From Sporosarcina sp. JAI121 (lineage in GTDB: Bacteria; Bacillota; Bacilli; Bacillales_A; Planococcaceae), in NCBI RefSeq assembly GCF_013408665.1, contig NZ_JACCCL010000001.1, positions 1,193,136 through 1,257,135 on the forward strand: DNA of 64,000 nt, given 5' to 3'. Positions 8,576 through 16,432 of the stretch are shown piece after piece (the stretch's first letter is position 1; each line of letters begins with the position of its first letter). The notes beneath the pieces are model-generated. The model was not told where the DNA came from, did not search any database, and saw only the letters and a program-made list of their open reading frames with translations. The position numbers and the translations under genes were made by a program.

Positions 8576-9550
8576 ATGGCTTTATTAAAAGATTTATTTA
8601 TTGGGTTATCCCAAAACCAACTACTAAATACTGCAGCTAAAAAGTACGGTTTGAAATTAGGCGCACAACATGTCGTCGCAGGGACGAATGTCGCTGAAAC
8701 GATTGAGAGTATAAAAGAATTGAATGCGCGAGGGATTTCTTGTACAGTCGATAATTTAGGCGAATTCGTTTTTGAAAAAGAGGAAGCAATCGAAGCAAAA
8801 GGACAAATTCTTGAGGTGATCGAAGCAATCCATATACATAAAGTGGATGCACATATCTCATTAAAACCGTCTCAACTTGGCCTGGACATCGACTATGATT
8901 TCTGTTTGGATAATTTAAAGGAAATCGTGAGTAAAGCGAGTGCTTATGATATTTTAATCAACTTCGACATGGAGGATCACAACCGACTGCAAGCATCGTT
9001 TGATTTATTAGAAACGCTATCGGAGGAGTATTCCAATATAGGGACAGTGATTCAAGCTTATTTCTTCAGAGCAGTAGAAGACATCCAAAAATATAAAAAC
9101 TACCGCTTACGTATCGTGAAAGGTGCCTACAAAGAGTCAGAAGAAGTCGCTTATCAAAATAAGAAAGAAATTGATGAAAACTATATCAAGCTCATCGAAT
9201 GGCATCTGTTAAACGGCAAATTCACTTCAATTGCGACACATGACCATGTAGTTATTAACCATGTGAAAAAGTTTGTGAAAGCGAACAACATCTCAAATGA
9301 CAAGTTCGAATTCCAAATGTTGTACGGCTTTAGAACAGATATGCAGCTTCAATTGGCAAGTGAAGGCTATAACTTCTGTACATACGTTCCTTTTGGTAGT
9401 GACTGGTATGGCTATTTCATGAGGCGTCTTGCGGAACGTCCGCAGAATTTAAATCTTGTTGTTAAACAAATGTTTAATAAGAAAACGAATAAGGTTATTG
9501 GTCTGTCGGCAGGGGCATTTTTGCTGGGGAGAGTGTCTAGAAGGAAATAA
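8576..9550 (+). CDS. Proline dehydrogenase
   Basis: A 324-residue flavin-dependent ProDH of the short monofunctional Firmicute type. TIM-barrel signatures: HISLKPSQLGL, INFDMEDHNR, RIVKGAYKESEEVAYQ, ATHDHVVIN, FEFQMLYGFR and the C-terminal VPFGSDWYGYFMRRLAERPQN. The last carries the conserved YxxRRxxERP substrate-binding motif in slightly altered form. It oxidises L-proline to pyrroline-5-carboxylate and passes electrons to quinone at the membrane. No P5C dehydrogenase gene is in the window. It is third in the operon after the M24 peptidase and UPF0316 genes, so proline set free by peptidases can be oxidised. GAGGGG ribosome site. Confidence 0.95.
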   Translation: MALLKDLFIGLSQNQLLNTAAKKYGLKLGAQHVVAGTNVAETIESIKELNARGISCTVDNLGEFVFEKEEAIEAKGQILEVIEAIHIHKVDAHISLKPSQLGLDIDYDFCLDNLKEIVSKASAYDILINFDMEDHNRLQASFDLLETLSEEYSNIGTVIQAYFFRAVEDIQKYKNYRLRIVKGAYKESEEVAYQNKKEIDENYIKLIEWHLLNGKFTSIATHDHVVINHVKKFVKANNISNDKFEFQMLYGFRTDMQLQLASEGYNFCTYVPFGSDWYGYFMRRLAERPQNLNLVVKQMFNKKTNKVIGLSAGAFLLGRVSRRK

Positions 9551-9663
9551 ATCTACCCTAATACGAATAGCAATTCGGATTCAAATGAGGCTATCATTAA
9601 GCGCCGAGCGTTGTAAATAAAACCCTTTCGTTCAAACTTGCACTGACCTAAAGCAATGAGACA

Positions 9664-9806
9664 AATAAAAAACACCTTTCGTTTGAAAAACGGGTATAGA
9701 TACCCAATTAGACAACGTGGAGGTGTTTTTTCTATGGGACCAAGAGTAAGTTATCTAGTAGAAGTAAAAATGAAGGCGATTGACTGCAAGGTTTTGAATT
9801 TGTAAA
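9664..9806 (+). mobile_element. IS3-family insertion sequence 5' remnant
   Basis: From 9734 a 23-codon frame reads MGPRVSYLVEVKMKAID and then diverges to a stop at 9805. The beginning matches the N-terminus of Bacillales IS3-family OrfA transposases (helix-turn-helix protein starting MGPxVSYPVEVKxKAI, recalled from memory). Upstream, AAAAAACACCT and AGGTGTTTTTT (9668-9731) form a long inverted repeat enclosing GGGTATAGATACCC. It could also act as a terminator for the ProDH operon. The rest of the IS is gone. Confidence 0.6.
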
Positions 9807-9932
9807 ATCAGTGCCACAATAAGAGCAAGTAAGATAATGAAAACGCATTCATTAGTAACTTAACAAGCAAAGAAATATGCCCGCTTAAAATCCCCCCCAC
9901 AAAAACTTGACTCAATCCATTTCCTTTAGCAG

Positions 9933-9962
9933 TTGTAATAGTAGAAAGACGTATGCTAAAAT
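9933..9962 (+). promoter_or_regulatory. Candidate sigma-A promoter for the efflux leader
   Basis: TTGTAA (9933-9938), an 18-bp spacer and TAAAAT (9957-9962) form a plausible vegetative promoter about 35 bp before the leader peptide gene. It is a sequence-only prediction. Confidence 0.45.
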
Positions 9963-9996
9963 GAAAATTAACTATAGTGAAACGGAGGTTTTCCTT

Positions 9997-10041
9997 GTGA
10001 CAGCATCAATGAGACTTAGAATCCAAGTTTTGAACCGTTAA
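9997..10041 (+). CDS. Macrolide-sensing leader peptide, MTASMRLRIQVLNR
   Basis: A 14-codon ORF with a GTG start, 8 bp after a perfect GGAGG (9984-9988), and a TAA stop at 10039-10041. The first eight residues, (M)TASMRLR, are as I recall identical to the leader peptide of mef(E)/mef(A). The whole peptide resembles the ErmD leader (MTHSMRLRFPTLNQ). The RLR (+x+) motif is the known macrolide-dependent ribosome arrest signal. A terminator hairpin follows at 10127-10156 and a Mef-like MFS efflux gene at 10256. Ribosome stalling at RLR would uncover an antiterminator fold (inference from the known systems). Confidence 0.85.
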   Translation: MTASMRLRIQVLNR

Positions 10042-10112
10042 CTGAATACGTTCAAAAACTCTGCTGATGTGCAGGGGGAATGGGATTGGTCTGTCTAATT
10101 GAGGAAAACTTG
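10024..10112 (+). promoter_or_regulatory. Attenuator alternative-pairing region
   Basis: AGTTTTGAAC (10026-10035, inside the leader ORF) can pair with GTTCAAAAACT (10050-10060) with one bulge. The overlapping CAAGTTTT (10024-10031) can instead pair perfectly with AAAACTTG (10105-10112). These mutually exclusive pairings involve the last codons of the leader, the segment covered by a ribosome stalled at RLR. This is the geometry expected of translation-coupled transcription attenuation. Pairings were found by eye, without energy calculation. Confidence 0.6.
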
Positions 10113-10126
10113 ATTTATCATTTAGA

Positions 10127-10156
10127 AAGAGGGAGGACGAGTCTGCCCTCTTTTTT
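10127..10156 (+). terminator. Intrinsic terminator between leader and efflux gene
   Basis: AAGAGGG pairs with CCCTCTT, extended by GAC/GTC, and is followed by a run of six T. It lies 85 bp after the leader stop and 100 bp before the MFS start, so it is a premature terminator for the efflux gene transcript. Confidence 0.85.
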
Positions 10157-10255
10157 GCTGTTTAAAAACTTGAATGAATAACAAATATTTCCAGTAGGAT
10201 AGGACCTTGCCGTTTTGAACTTGCAACCATTAATTTGATAAAGGTCGTGAAGTAG

Positions 10256-11494
10256 ATGAATTCTGCATTTGAAAACTGGAAGAGGAATATCATTATCTTT
10301 TTAGGTAGCCAAACCATTTCTCTTTTTGGCTCTTCTTTAGTCCAATATGCGATTATGTGGCATATTACGTTGACTACACAGTCTGGGATGATGATGACTT
10401 TGTTCATCATCTGTGGGTTTATCCCGACTTTCTTATTATCACCGGTGGCCGGGGTTTGGGCGGACCGTTATAACCGGAAGATACTGATTATCATATCGGA
10501 TGGACTTATTGCGATTTCGACGCTGATCCTGGCTATCGTGTTTTTAATGGGGTATGACTCCATTTGGTTATTGTTTGTCATGGCTGCAGTCCGGGCTGTC
10601 GGGGCGGGCATCCAGACCCCGGCTGTCGGAGCAATATTGCCGCAAATTGTCCCGGAGGATCAGCTGACGAAAGTGAATGGCACGAATGGTAGTCTTCAAG
10701 CAATCATCATGTTCGTTTCCCCGATGGTCAGTGCGGCATTATTGTCGATGACTTCCCTTGAAGTGATTTTCTTCATCGATGTGATCACCGCGGCTATCGC
10801 GATTTTTACGTTACTCGTATTTTTGAAAATCGCTGTGCATGAGAAAGCGTCCGAAAAGCAGACAACGAGTTATGTCAGCGATTTTAAGGAAGGCTTGTTA
10901 TATATTAAACAGCATGCGTTTCTGAAAAAATTCTTTCTCTTTTTCGCATTTTTCTTTGTGTTGATGGCACCTGCTGCATTTTTGACGCCTTTGCAAGTGG
11001 CGCGTAGCTTTGGTGATGATGTGTGGCGTCTGACTGCCATCGAAATCGCTTTCTCCATCGGAATGATGGCAGGTGGTGGTATTATTGCTGCTTGGGGCGG
11101 TTTTTCCAATAAAGTGCATACGATGACCTTTGCGAGTGTGTTGATGGGGGTTTGTACGTTTGCATTGGGGATTGTCCCGATTTTCTGGATTTATTTAGTT
11201 TTCATGGGTGTGTTTGGCATTGCTATGCCGATTTTCAATACGCCGACGATGGTTTTAGTGCAGGAGAAAGTGGACAGTAATTATCTGGGACGGGTCTTCG
11301 GTGTGTTCGGGATGATTTCCACTTCCATGATGCCGATTGGAATGCTCATTTTCGGGCCGATTTCGGATGTTGTGAAAATTGAGTGGTTACTCGTAGGAAC
11401 AGGGATCCTCATTTTAATCGTCGGCGTTTTCTTGGGTAGGAGTAAAGTGTTACTGGAGGCTGGAAAACCTACAGTGAAGGAGCTTTCCGAGTAG
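10256..11494 (+). CDS. MFS efflux transporter, Mef-like (MFS_3)
   Basis: A 412-residue protein with about 12 membrane segments. The MFS loop 2-3 motif is present as GVWADRYNRKILII, and AVGAGIQTPAVGAILPQIVPEDQLTKVNG is the region typical of the MFS_3 group that includes macrolide pumps Mef(A)/Mef(E). It should export a hydrophobic drug by proton antiport. The upstream MTASMRLR leader and terminator strongly suggest induction by macrolides or related ribosome-targeting antibiotics. No Msr-type ABC-F partner lies next to it (the ABC-F gene at 62295 is far away). The start has only a weak ribosome site (AAGGTCGTGAAG). It ends before a good terminator. Confidence 0.9.
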   Translation: MNSAFENWKRNIIIFLGSQTISLFGSSLVQYAIMWHITLTTQSGMMMTLFIICGFIPTFLLSPVAGVWADRYNRKILIIISDGLIAISTLILAIVFLMGYDSIWLLFVMAAVRAVGAGIQTPAVGAILPQIVPEDQLTKVNGTNGSLQAIIMFVSPMVSAALLSMTSLEVIFFIDVITAAIAIFTLLVFLKIAVHEKASEKQTTSYVSDFKEGLLYIKQHAFLKKFFLFFAFFFVLMAPAAFLTPLQVARSFGDDVWRLTAIEIAFSIGMMAGGGIIAAWGGFSNKVHTMTFASVLMGVCTFALGIVPIFWIYLVFMGVFGIAMPIFNTPTMVLVQEKVDSNYLGRVFGVFGMISTSMMPIGMLIFGPISDVVKIEWLLVGTGILILIVGVFLGRSKVLLEAGKPTVKELSE

Positions 11495-11506
11495 AAACCC
11501 GATAAC

Positions 11507-11548
11507 AGTAGACCGCTTGATGTATAGGCATCGGGCGGTCTACTTTTT
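11507..11548 (+). terminator. Terminator of the efflux gene
   Basis: AGTAGACCGCTTGATG (11507-11522) pairs with CATCGGGCGGTCTACT (11529-11544), with two G-T pairs and a 6-base loop, followed by TTTTT. Confidence 0.85.
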
Positions 11549-11555
11549 GGTTTTA

Positions 11556-11704
11556 ATTGTAACCTGTGCGTGAAACTCTTCCGGTAATTGACTACAATTT
11601 CATAAAAGTAGAACAATGATCAGATAAATGGATGGGTGTCTGGGATTTTTGCGTATTTATTCAGGTATGTGAATTATTTACTGTTGTATCACACACAGGT
11701 ACCT
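11556..11704. repeat. Divergent copy D of the 147-bp MITE-like repeat
   Basis: The left end TGTAACCTGTGCGTGAAACTC and right end CACAGGTACCT (11694-11704) match the family ends, and the length (~149 bp) fits. The interior differs. Its right half (TTTATTCAGGTATGTGAATTA…) is shared with the fragment ending at 14645, so the two form a subfamily. Confidence 0.6.
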
Positions 11705-11801
11705 CTATTTAAGCAACGATGCATCTTTAGATATCTTGCTATTTCAAATTGAATAATGTTTAATTGAGCAATGTGGAAAAATATTGAATGGAGATTTGTA
11801 A

Positions 11802-13940
11802 ATGAAAAAGAAATTGAATGCAATCACTTTACTGCTAGTCATGGCGTTGTTATTGTCTGCTTGTACGAAAAGAGAGAAGCTTAACGAACCTAAAAGCGAA
11901 CCTTTGGAAATTGCAAAAAGCGAGTATCTATCAAAAGTAGATGTCGATTATGCTTATAACTTCACAAAAAGTCTAGAAGAATTTAAAACGAATGAAAAGT
12001 TAGGTTATCGTACTGCCGGTTCACAAGCGGAAATCCTAACAGGTAATAATATCTTTGAAGAAATGAAAAAAATAGGACTATCCGAAGTAACCAGGGATGA
12101 GATTACCGTAGATACATGGGAGTTTGAAAAAGCGGACCTCACCTTTACAGATGAAAATGGAAAAGAACATCTCGCTGTTTTAGGAGCTTATCAAACGAAC
12201 TTTGACACAAAAGGTGTGAAAGAGTTTGAAGTTATTTATGCTGGAAAAGCTACAAAAAATGACCTTGCAGAAATTGATGTAAAAGATAAACTCGTATTAA
12301 TCGATATAAATCAACGTGAAGAATGGTGGATAAACTATCCTGCCTACCAAGCTTACTTAAAAGGTGCTGCTGCAGTCATCGCTGTACAACAAGGTGGCTA
12401 TTCCGAGATTGACCCAACAGCTTTGAACGCGCAAGATATTATTGGTCCTGGTTATGCCCCTGCATTTTCAATGTCACAAGCAGATGCAGAAGTATTGAGA
12501 AAATCGATTACTGCAAGCGGAAACGCTTCAATAAAAGTTGATTTTGATGCTAAATCAGTTGTTGAGTTTGATGGAAAAACCTACAACTACTATGGAAAAA
12601 TAATCGGTAAAGATCCCGAGTCTTACATCATTTTATCAGCCCATTATGATTCCTATTTTTTAGGGTTTCAAGATGATAATGCTGCAATCGGGCTTATGAT
12701 GAGTATTGCAAAAGGTCTAATCGATAGCGGCTATAAACCAGAGAAAACAATTATCTTCAATGCACTGGCTGCAGAAGAATGGGGAGTTTCAAACACTCGC
12801 TATGATTGGTCGACTGGTGCCTATAATCAAATTTTTAGAGTTCATCCAGAGTGGGTAGGAAAAGCTGTTGCAAATATCAACTTTGAGCTTCCTGCTTATG
12901 AGCACACATCGAGCGATGAAATACGTGCAGTATACGAGCTTAAAAACTATCTTAAAAACTTTGCTACAACTGTCCCACGAATCGAGGGTGTTTATAAAGA
13001 TGGAATATCAGTAGTTTCACCACTTAGAACGTGGTCAGATGACTTTTCCTTTTCCATCGCGGGCGTTCCAGCACTTAGAAATGATTTTCAAGACAGCAAA
13101 TTTATGAGAACTCATTATCACTCGCAGTTCGATAATGAAGACACTTATAATGAAAAGGCATTATTGTTTCACCAAAATCTATATGGTTTACTAACAATCT
13201 ATTATGATCAAACTGCCGTTACTCCACTCGATTTCACGGTTAGGTTAAAAGCGTTAAAAGAGAGCATAGACCAAGAAATTTTTGACGATGCGGATGTGTC
13301 TTCAAATGAGATAATGACAGAAATTGATACTGCAATTGCTACTGCAGAAAAGATAAACAACAAAGTTAACGAAATCAATGATAACTACCTTAAAGCTTTT
13401 AATAAAGGCGATGCTAAAACTGCCAAAAAGCTTTATGATAAAAGCAGACAGCTTAATGCTGGGTTATTGGAAACATTCAAGTTTGCCCAAGATCATTTCG
13501 TCAAACTCACATGGGAAGATGAGCCGATTTTCCCACATGAACACGCACAACATAACATTGGGAATTTAGCACTTTCTATTGAATCTCTGAAAAAAGGCGA
13601 TGTAAATACCCCTCTTGATGAATATTTATTTGCCATTGATAATAATTGGTACACTTATGATTTTGACAAAGAGGTTAACCGCTATTTCACAGACTACGTG
13701 TTAAAGCAACCTGCTGACAGACTGCTATGGGGTGCAGGAAGAATTGTAGGTCATGAAGATCTATATGACACAATAAATACTCTTTTAGAAAAACGCGATC
13801 AAACGGATGCTAATGTGACCGAAGAGATTGAGACATTGACTAAAGCATTAGAAAGTCAAAAACTACTACTGAAAACATCTGTCGATGAGGAACTAGCAAG
13901 CATAAAGACACTCTCCGAAATGCTAGCTGAATTAAAGTGA
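11802..13940 (+). CDS. M28 family zinc metallopeptidase, lipoprotein
   Basis: A 712-residue lipoprotein. The signal peptide ends in the lipobox LLSAC (Cys21), so it should be anchored outside the membrane. A PA-like insert lies around residues 135-250 (KLVLIDINQ…GAAAVIAVQQGG). The M28 core has zinc ligands in LSAHYDSYFLGFQDDNAA (His281 and the following Asp), the catalytic AAEEWG and the late His in THYHSQFDNED. An unusual C-terminal region of about 250 residues (from ~460) is helical and charged and resembles no catalytic domain I know. The family are aminopeptidases or carboxypeptidases on extracellular peptides. Monocistronic; GGAG ribosome site; terminator at 13978. Confidence 0.9.
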   Translation: MKKKLNAITLLLVMALLLSACTKREKLNEPKSEPLEIAKSEYLSKVDVDYAYNFTKSLEEFKTNEKLGYRTAGSQAEILTGNNIFEEMKKIGLSEVTRDEITVDTWEFEKADLTFTDENGKEHLAVLGAYQTNFDTKGVKEFEVIYAGKATKNDLAEIDVKDKLVLIDINQREEWWINYPAYQAYLKGAAAVIAVQQGGYSEIDPTALNAQDIIGPGYAPAFSMSQADAEVLRKSITASGNASIKVDFDAKSVVEFDGKTYNYYGKIIGKDPESYIILSAHYDSYFLGFQDDNAAIGLMMSIAKGLIDSGYKPEKTIIFNALAAEEWGVSNTRYDWSTGAYNQIFRVHPEWVGKAVANINFELPAYEHTSSDEIRAVYELKNYLKNFATTVPRIEGVYKDGISVVSPLRTWSDDFSFSIAGVPALRNDFQDSKFMRTHYHSQFDNEDTYNEKALLFHQNLYGLLTIYYDQTAVTPLDFTVRLKALKESIDQEIFDDADVSSNEIMTEIDTAIATAEKINNKVNEINDNYLKAFNKGDAKTAKKLYDKSRQLNAGLLETFKFAQDHFVKLTWEDEPIFPHEHAQHNIGNLALSIESLKKGDVNTPLDEYLFAIDNNWYTYDFDKEVNRYFTDYVLKQPADRLLWGAGRIVGHEDLYDTINTLLEKRDQTDANVTEEIETLTKALESQKLLLKTSVDEELASIKTLSEMLAELK

Positions 13941-13977
13941 TTTCTTAATGGTTTTCATAAGATCTTTCTAAAAAATA

Positions 13978-14030
13978 AAAAACACTAGAACTCCATCGAC
14001 AAAACTACAACGGAATTCTAGTGTTTTTTT
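13978..14030 (+). terminator. Terminator of the M28 peptidase gene
   Basis: AAAACACTAGAA pairs with TTCTAGTGTTTT across a 26-base loop that contains further short pairings. It is followed by a T-run. A similarly built hairpin (AACACCG…CGGTGTT) occurs at 51311-51365. Confidence 0.8.
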
Positions 14031-14150
14031 GTAGTTAAATGATTTTTGTTAAGTGTTTATTTGTCGTAGTAATACGAACGTGTATTTCGTAAGTAGACGA
14101 ATTGTGGAGTGACAGATTTTATTTGAATTTCTAGCGCAGGTACTGTTCAC

Positions 14151-14456
14151 TTATCCCATCGGGCCATGATTGATTGTTGTCAATGCATCATTCGTTTTAA
14201 AGATCTTTACGTTGACAGTTGTAATGCCAAAACCATTCAACCGTTTTGTATGTTTTGCTAAATAATTTTCGGCATCTTCTTTGGTGTTGAATAAATAGAT
14301 ACCGCCGGCTTCCTTCGTTTGTTCATTCTCCGTCCAAATCTTCCAGATGAATCCTTTTTCTTCGTTAATGCTATTTGCCAAATCTGTAAACGCATCGACC
14401 ATTTCTGTGCCAAAGGGTCCTTCATGATTGAAATCGACTTGTAATATGTACGCCAT
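14151..14456 (-). CDS. ydhR: YdhR-like putative mono-oxygenase (ABM-type fold)
   Basis: A 101-residue protein starting MAYILQVDFNHEGPFG, with IWTENEQTKEAGGIYLFNTK (the E..GG.YLF pattern) and a C-terminal ITTVNVKIFKTN. It matches the small dimeric alpha+beta-barrel YdhR family, proposed mono-oxygenases without known substrate. It is complete and cytoplasmic. GGAGG lies just upstream of the ATG at 14456 on the minus strand. It is convergent with the M28 peptidase gene, the two separated by the terminator. No operon partner. Confidence 0.85.
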   Translation of the reverse strand: MAYILQVDFNHEGPFGTEMVDAFTDLANSINEEKGFIWKIWTENEQTKEAGGIYLFNTKEDAENYLAKHTKRLNGFGITTVNVKIFKTNDALTTINHGPMG

Positions 14457-14562
14457 AGTGAAACCTCCTTTAAATTGTTGTTGCTACATGTAGTATAGAC
14501 GAAACGTGCTCATTTATATATGATGCCGCATTGATTCGTTCAAGGATAGGATTAAGAAGTCC

Positions 14563-14645
14563 TGTCCCTCGGTACGGCGCACTTTATTTTCGCATGTTTA
14601 TTTAGGTATATGAATAATTTATTGTTGAGTCACACACAGATACCT
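14563..14645. repeat. Composite of two dispersed repeat fragments
   Basis: TGTCCCTCGGTACGGCGCA (14563 onwards) recurs with few changes at 21804-21834. Directly after it comes a right-half fragment of the 147-bp repeat family (…GAGTCACACACAGATACCT, ending about 14645), close to the right half of copy D (11650-11704). The rest of 14457-14775 shows no gene. Confidence 0.55.
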
Positions 14646-14775
14646 TTCACTAAGTGTTGATTCGGATATCACCAATACATTTAAATTCCTCAACAGTAAA
14701 CTATGGTAATATTAATATTGATTATACTGGATATATAGAAGAGTAGAGTAATATGAATAAATATAAAGAATTTCC

Positions 14776-16221
14776 TTGTTAGAAATTTTCGAGAATTGGC
14801 CACTTGATTCTATGATCAGGACGGAAATGGAATCAGGTTTAAAAGGAGCTTATGTAGAATTGGACGAATTGATTGAAGCTGTCGATTATAAAAAAATTTG
14901 TGATGAATTATATGATGGGATTTATATCTCTGATGAAGAAGGAAAGACTTTATATGTCAACAAATCTTATAGCAGGATAACTGGATTGGCAGCAGACTTA
15001 GTCATAAATAAGTATGTAACTGATCTCATGAAGGAAGGTTTATTTAAAAACGCAATCACACCTGACATTATTAAAACAAAAAAACCAATTAACGCAATGG
15101 CAGAAATCCGCACAGGGGTAAAAGTATTAATTTCTGGATCACCAATTTTAGATCCTGAGGGAAATTTAAAAAAGGTCGTCGTTATTAATCGTGATATGTC
15201 AGATTTATTGGATATGCAAGAAAAGCTTGCTGCATCACAAAATGAAATCGAACATCTGAGGAAATTACAGATAGCTAATAATTTAATAGGTAATAGTGAT
15301 GAAATTCAACCTATTATTCAAATGATTCACCAAGTAGCCGATTTGGATGTAACTGTACTTATAATGGGAGAAACGGGGGTAGGCAAAGAAGTTATAGGAA
15401 ATGAAATTTATATGAATAGCGACAGACATGGCAAACCCTTTATAAAAGTCAATTGTGCAGCGATTCCTGCCAGCCTATTAGAGGCAGAGTTATTTGGCTA
15501 CGAAGCCGGCTCCTTCACTGGAGCATCCAGTAAGGGGAAAATCGGAATGTTTGAGTTGGCTGACAAGGGCACCTTGCTTTTGGATGAAATTGGTGAAATG
15601 CCTCTTGAATTACAATCAAAGCTTCTTAGAATCATACAAGAAAAAGAGGTTACACGTGTAGGGGGAACGAAATCGATTAAATTCGATGTTAGGATTCTTG
15701 CTGCAACTAATTGTGATTTATATGAACAGGTGAAAAAGGGGAATTTTAGGGAAGATTTATATTACAGGTTAAATGTATTTCCAATTCATATACCACCACT
15801 TCGAGCTCGAGTTTCAGATATTGAATTATTAACAAAACATTATTTGAACGTGTATAACACGAAGTATGGAAAACAAGTATTATTTGATAGTGAAGTGTAT
15901 GAGGTTTTCAAAAACTACACATGGCCAGGAAACATTAGAGAGTTGCGAAATGTGATTGAGCGTCTGGTTATTGTTTCAGAAAAATACAAAAATATAAATG
16001 GTACATTATCCAAAAAGGTTTTGAATATTGAGTCGGACAGTACAGAAACAACAAAGGGTGAGCTTAGTCTTAAAGAAATTGTCGAAAAAGTAGAAAGGAA
16101 GATAATAGAAAAGGCATTAAAAGATTATGGGAGTACAAGAAAAGCAGCGGCAGTCTTAAAAATAAGCCAATCATCAGTAGTGAAAAAGGCGAAAAAATTA
16201 GGAATTCATATAGGTGATTAG
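14776..16221 (+). CDS. Sigma-54-dependent enhancer-binding regulator with PAS domain
   Basis: About 481 residues. A PAS sensor (approx. 45-150: DGIYISDEEGKTLYVNKSYS) is followed by the AAA+ sigma-54 activator domain (about 175-400) with Walker A GETGVGKE (198-205), the sigma-54 contact loop GSFTGA (245-250, a variant of GAFTGA) and Walker B LLLDEIGEM. A C-terminal Fis-type helix-turn-helix (GSTRKAAAVLKISQSSVVKK) ends the protein. It activates SigL-RNA polymerase from distant sites. The gene downstream has a -24/-12 promoter with an upstream 10+10 bp inverted repeat, so it very likely controls the BKACE operon. The true start is uncertain: TTG at 14776 gives the longest frame, while ATGs at 14812 and 14827 are alternatives. 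Confidence 0.92.
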   Translation: MLEIFENWPLDSMIRTEMESGLKGAYVELDELIEAVDYKKICDELYDGIYISDEEGKTLYVNKSYSRITGLAADLVINKYVTDLMKEGLFKNAITPDIIKTKKPINAMAEIRTGVKVLISGSPILDPEGNLKKVVVINRDMSDLLDMQEKLAASQNEIEHLRKLQIANNLIGNSDEIQPIIQMIHQVADLDVTVLIMGETGVGKEVIGNEIYMNSDRHGKPFIKVNCAAIPASLLEAELFGYEAGSFTGASSKGKIGMFELADKGTLLLDEIGEMPLELQSKLLRIIQEKEVTRVGGTKSIKFDVRILAATNCDLYEQVKKGNFREDLYYRLNVFPIHIPPLRARVSDIELLTKHYLNVYNTKYGKQVLFDSEVYEVFKNYTWPGNIRELRNVIERLVIVSEKYKNINGTLSKKVLNIESDSTETTKGELSLKEIVEKVERKIIEKALKDYGSTRKAAAVLKISQSSVVKKAKKLGIHIGD

Positions 16222-16247
16222 AAAAGGAATCATAGTGATTCCTTTTT
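16222..16247 (+). terminator. Terminator of the sigma-54 regulator gene
   Basis: AAAAGGAATCA pairs with TGATTCCTTTT across a 3-base loop, with a T-run. It separates the regulator from the operon it probably controls. Confidence 0.85.
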
Positions 16248-16298
16248 TAATCGCCAATAAACAATGTCAATTAACATATAGTCCTGATTTATATTGAA

Positions 16299-16322
16299 AA
16301 ACGATGAATACTTTCATCGTTT
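16299..16322. promoter_or_regulatory. Candidate enhancer (UAS) for the sigma-54 activator
   Basis: AAACGATGAA (16299-16308), TACT, TTCATCGTTT (16313-16322) form a perfect 10-bp inverted repeat. It lies about 50 bp upstream of the -24 element, in the only gap between activator gene and target operon. Confidence 0.7.
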
Positions 16323-16368
16323 AATTTTTAGCCAAGGAAGCAAAAGCCTTTGATATCGGTTTTTGCAA

Positions 16369-16385
16369 TTGGCACGCAAATTGCA
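16369..16385 (+). promoter_or_regulatory. Sigma-54 (SigL) -24/-12 promoter
   Basis: TTGGCAC-N5-TTGCA matches the sigma-54 consensus (TGGCAC-N5-TTGC) with the required spacing. It lies 48 bp before the BKACE start. Confidence 0.88.
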
Positions 16386-16432
16386 ATATATAAAATGAAT
16401 AACTAACTATATAGAATGTGAGGGGAAAAGTA

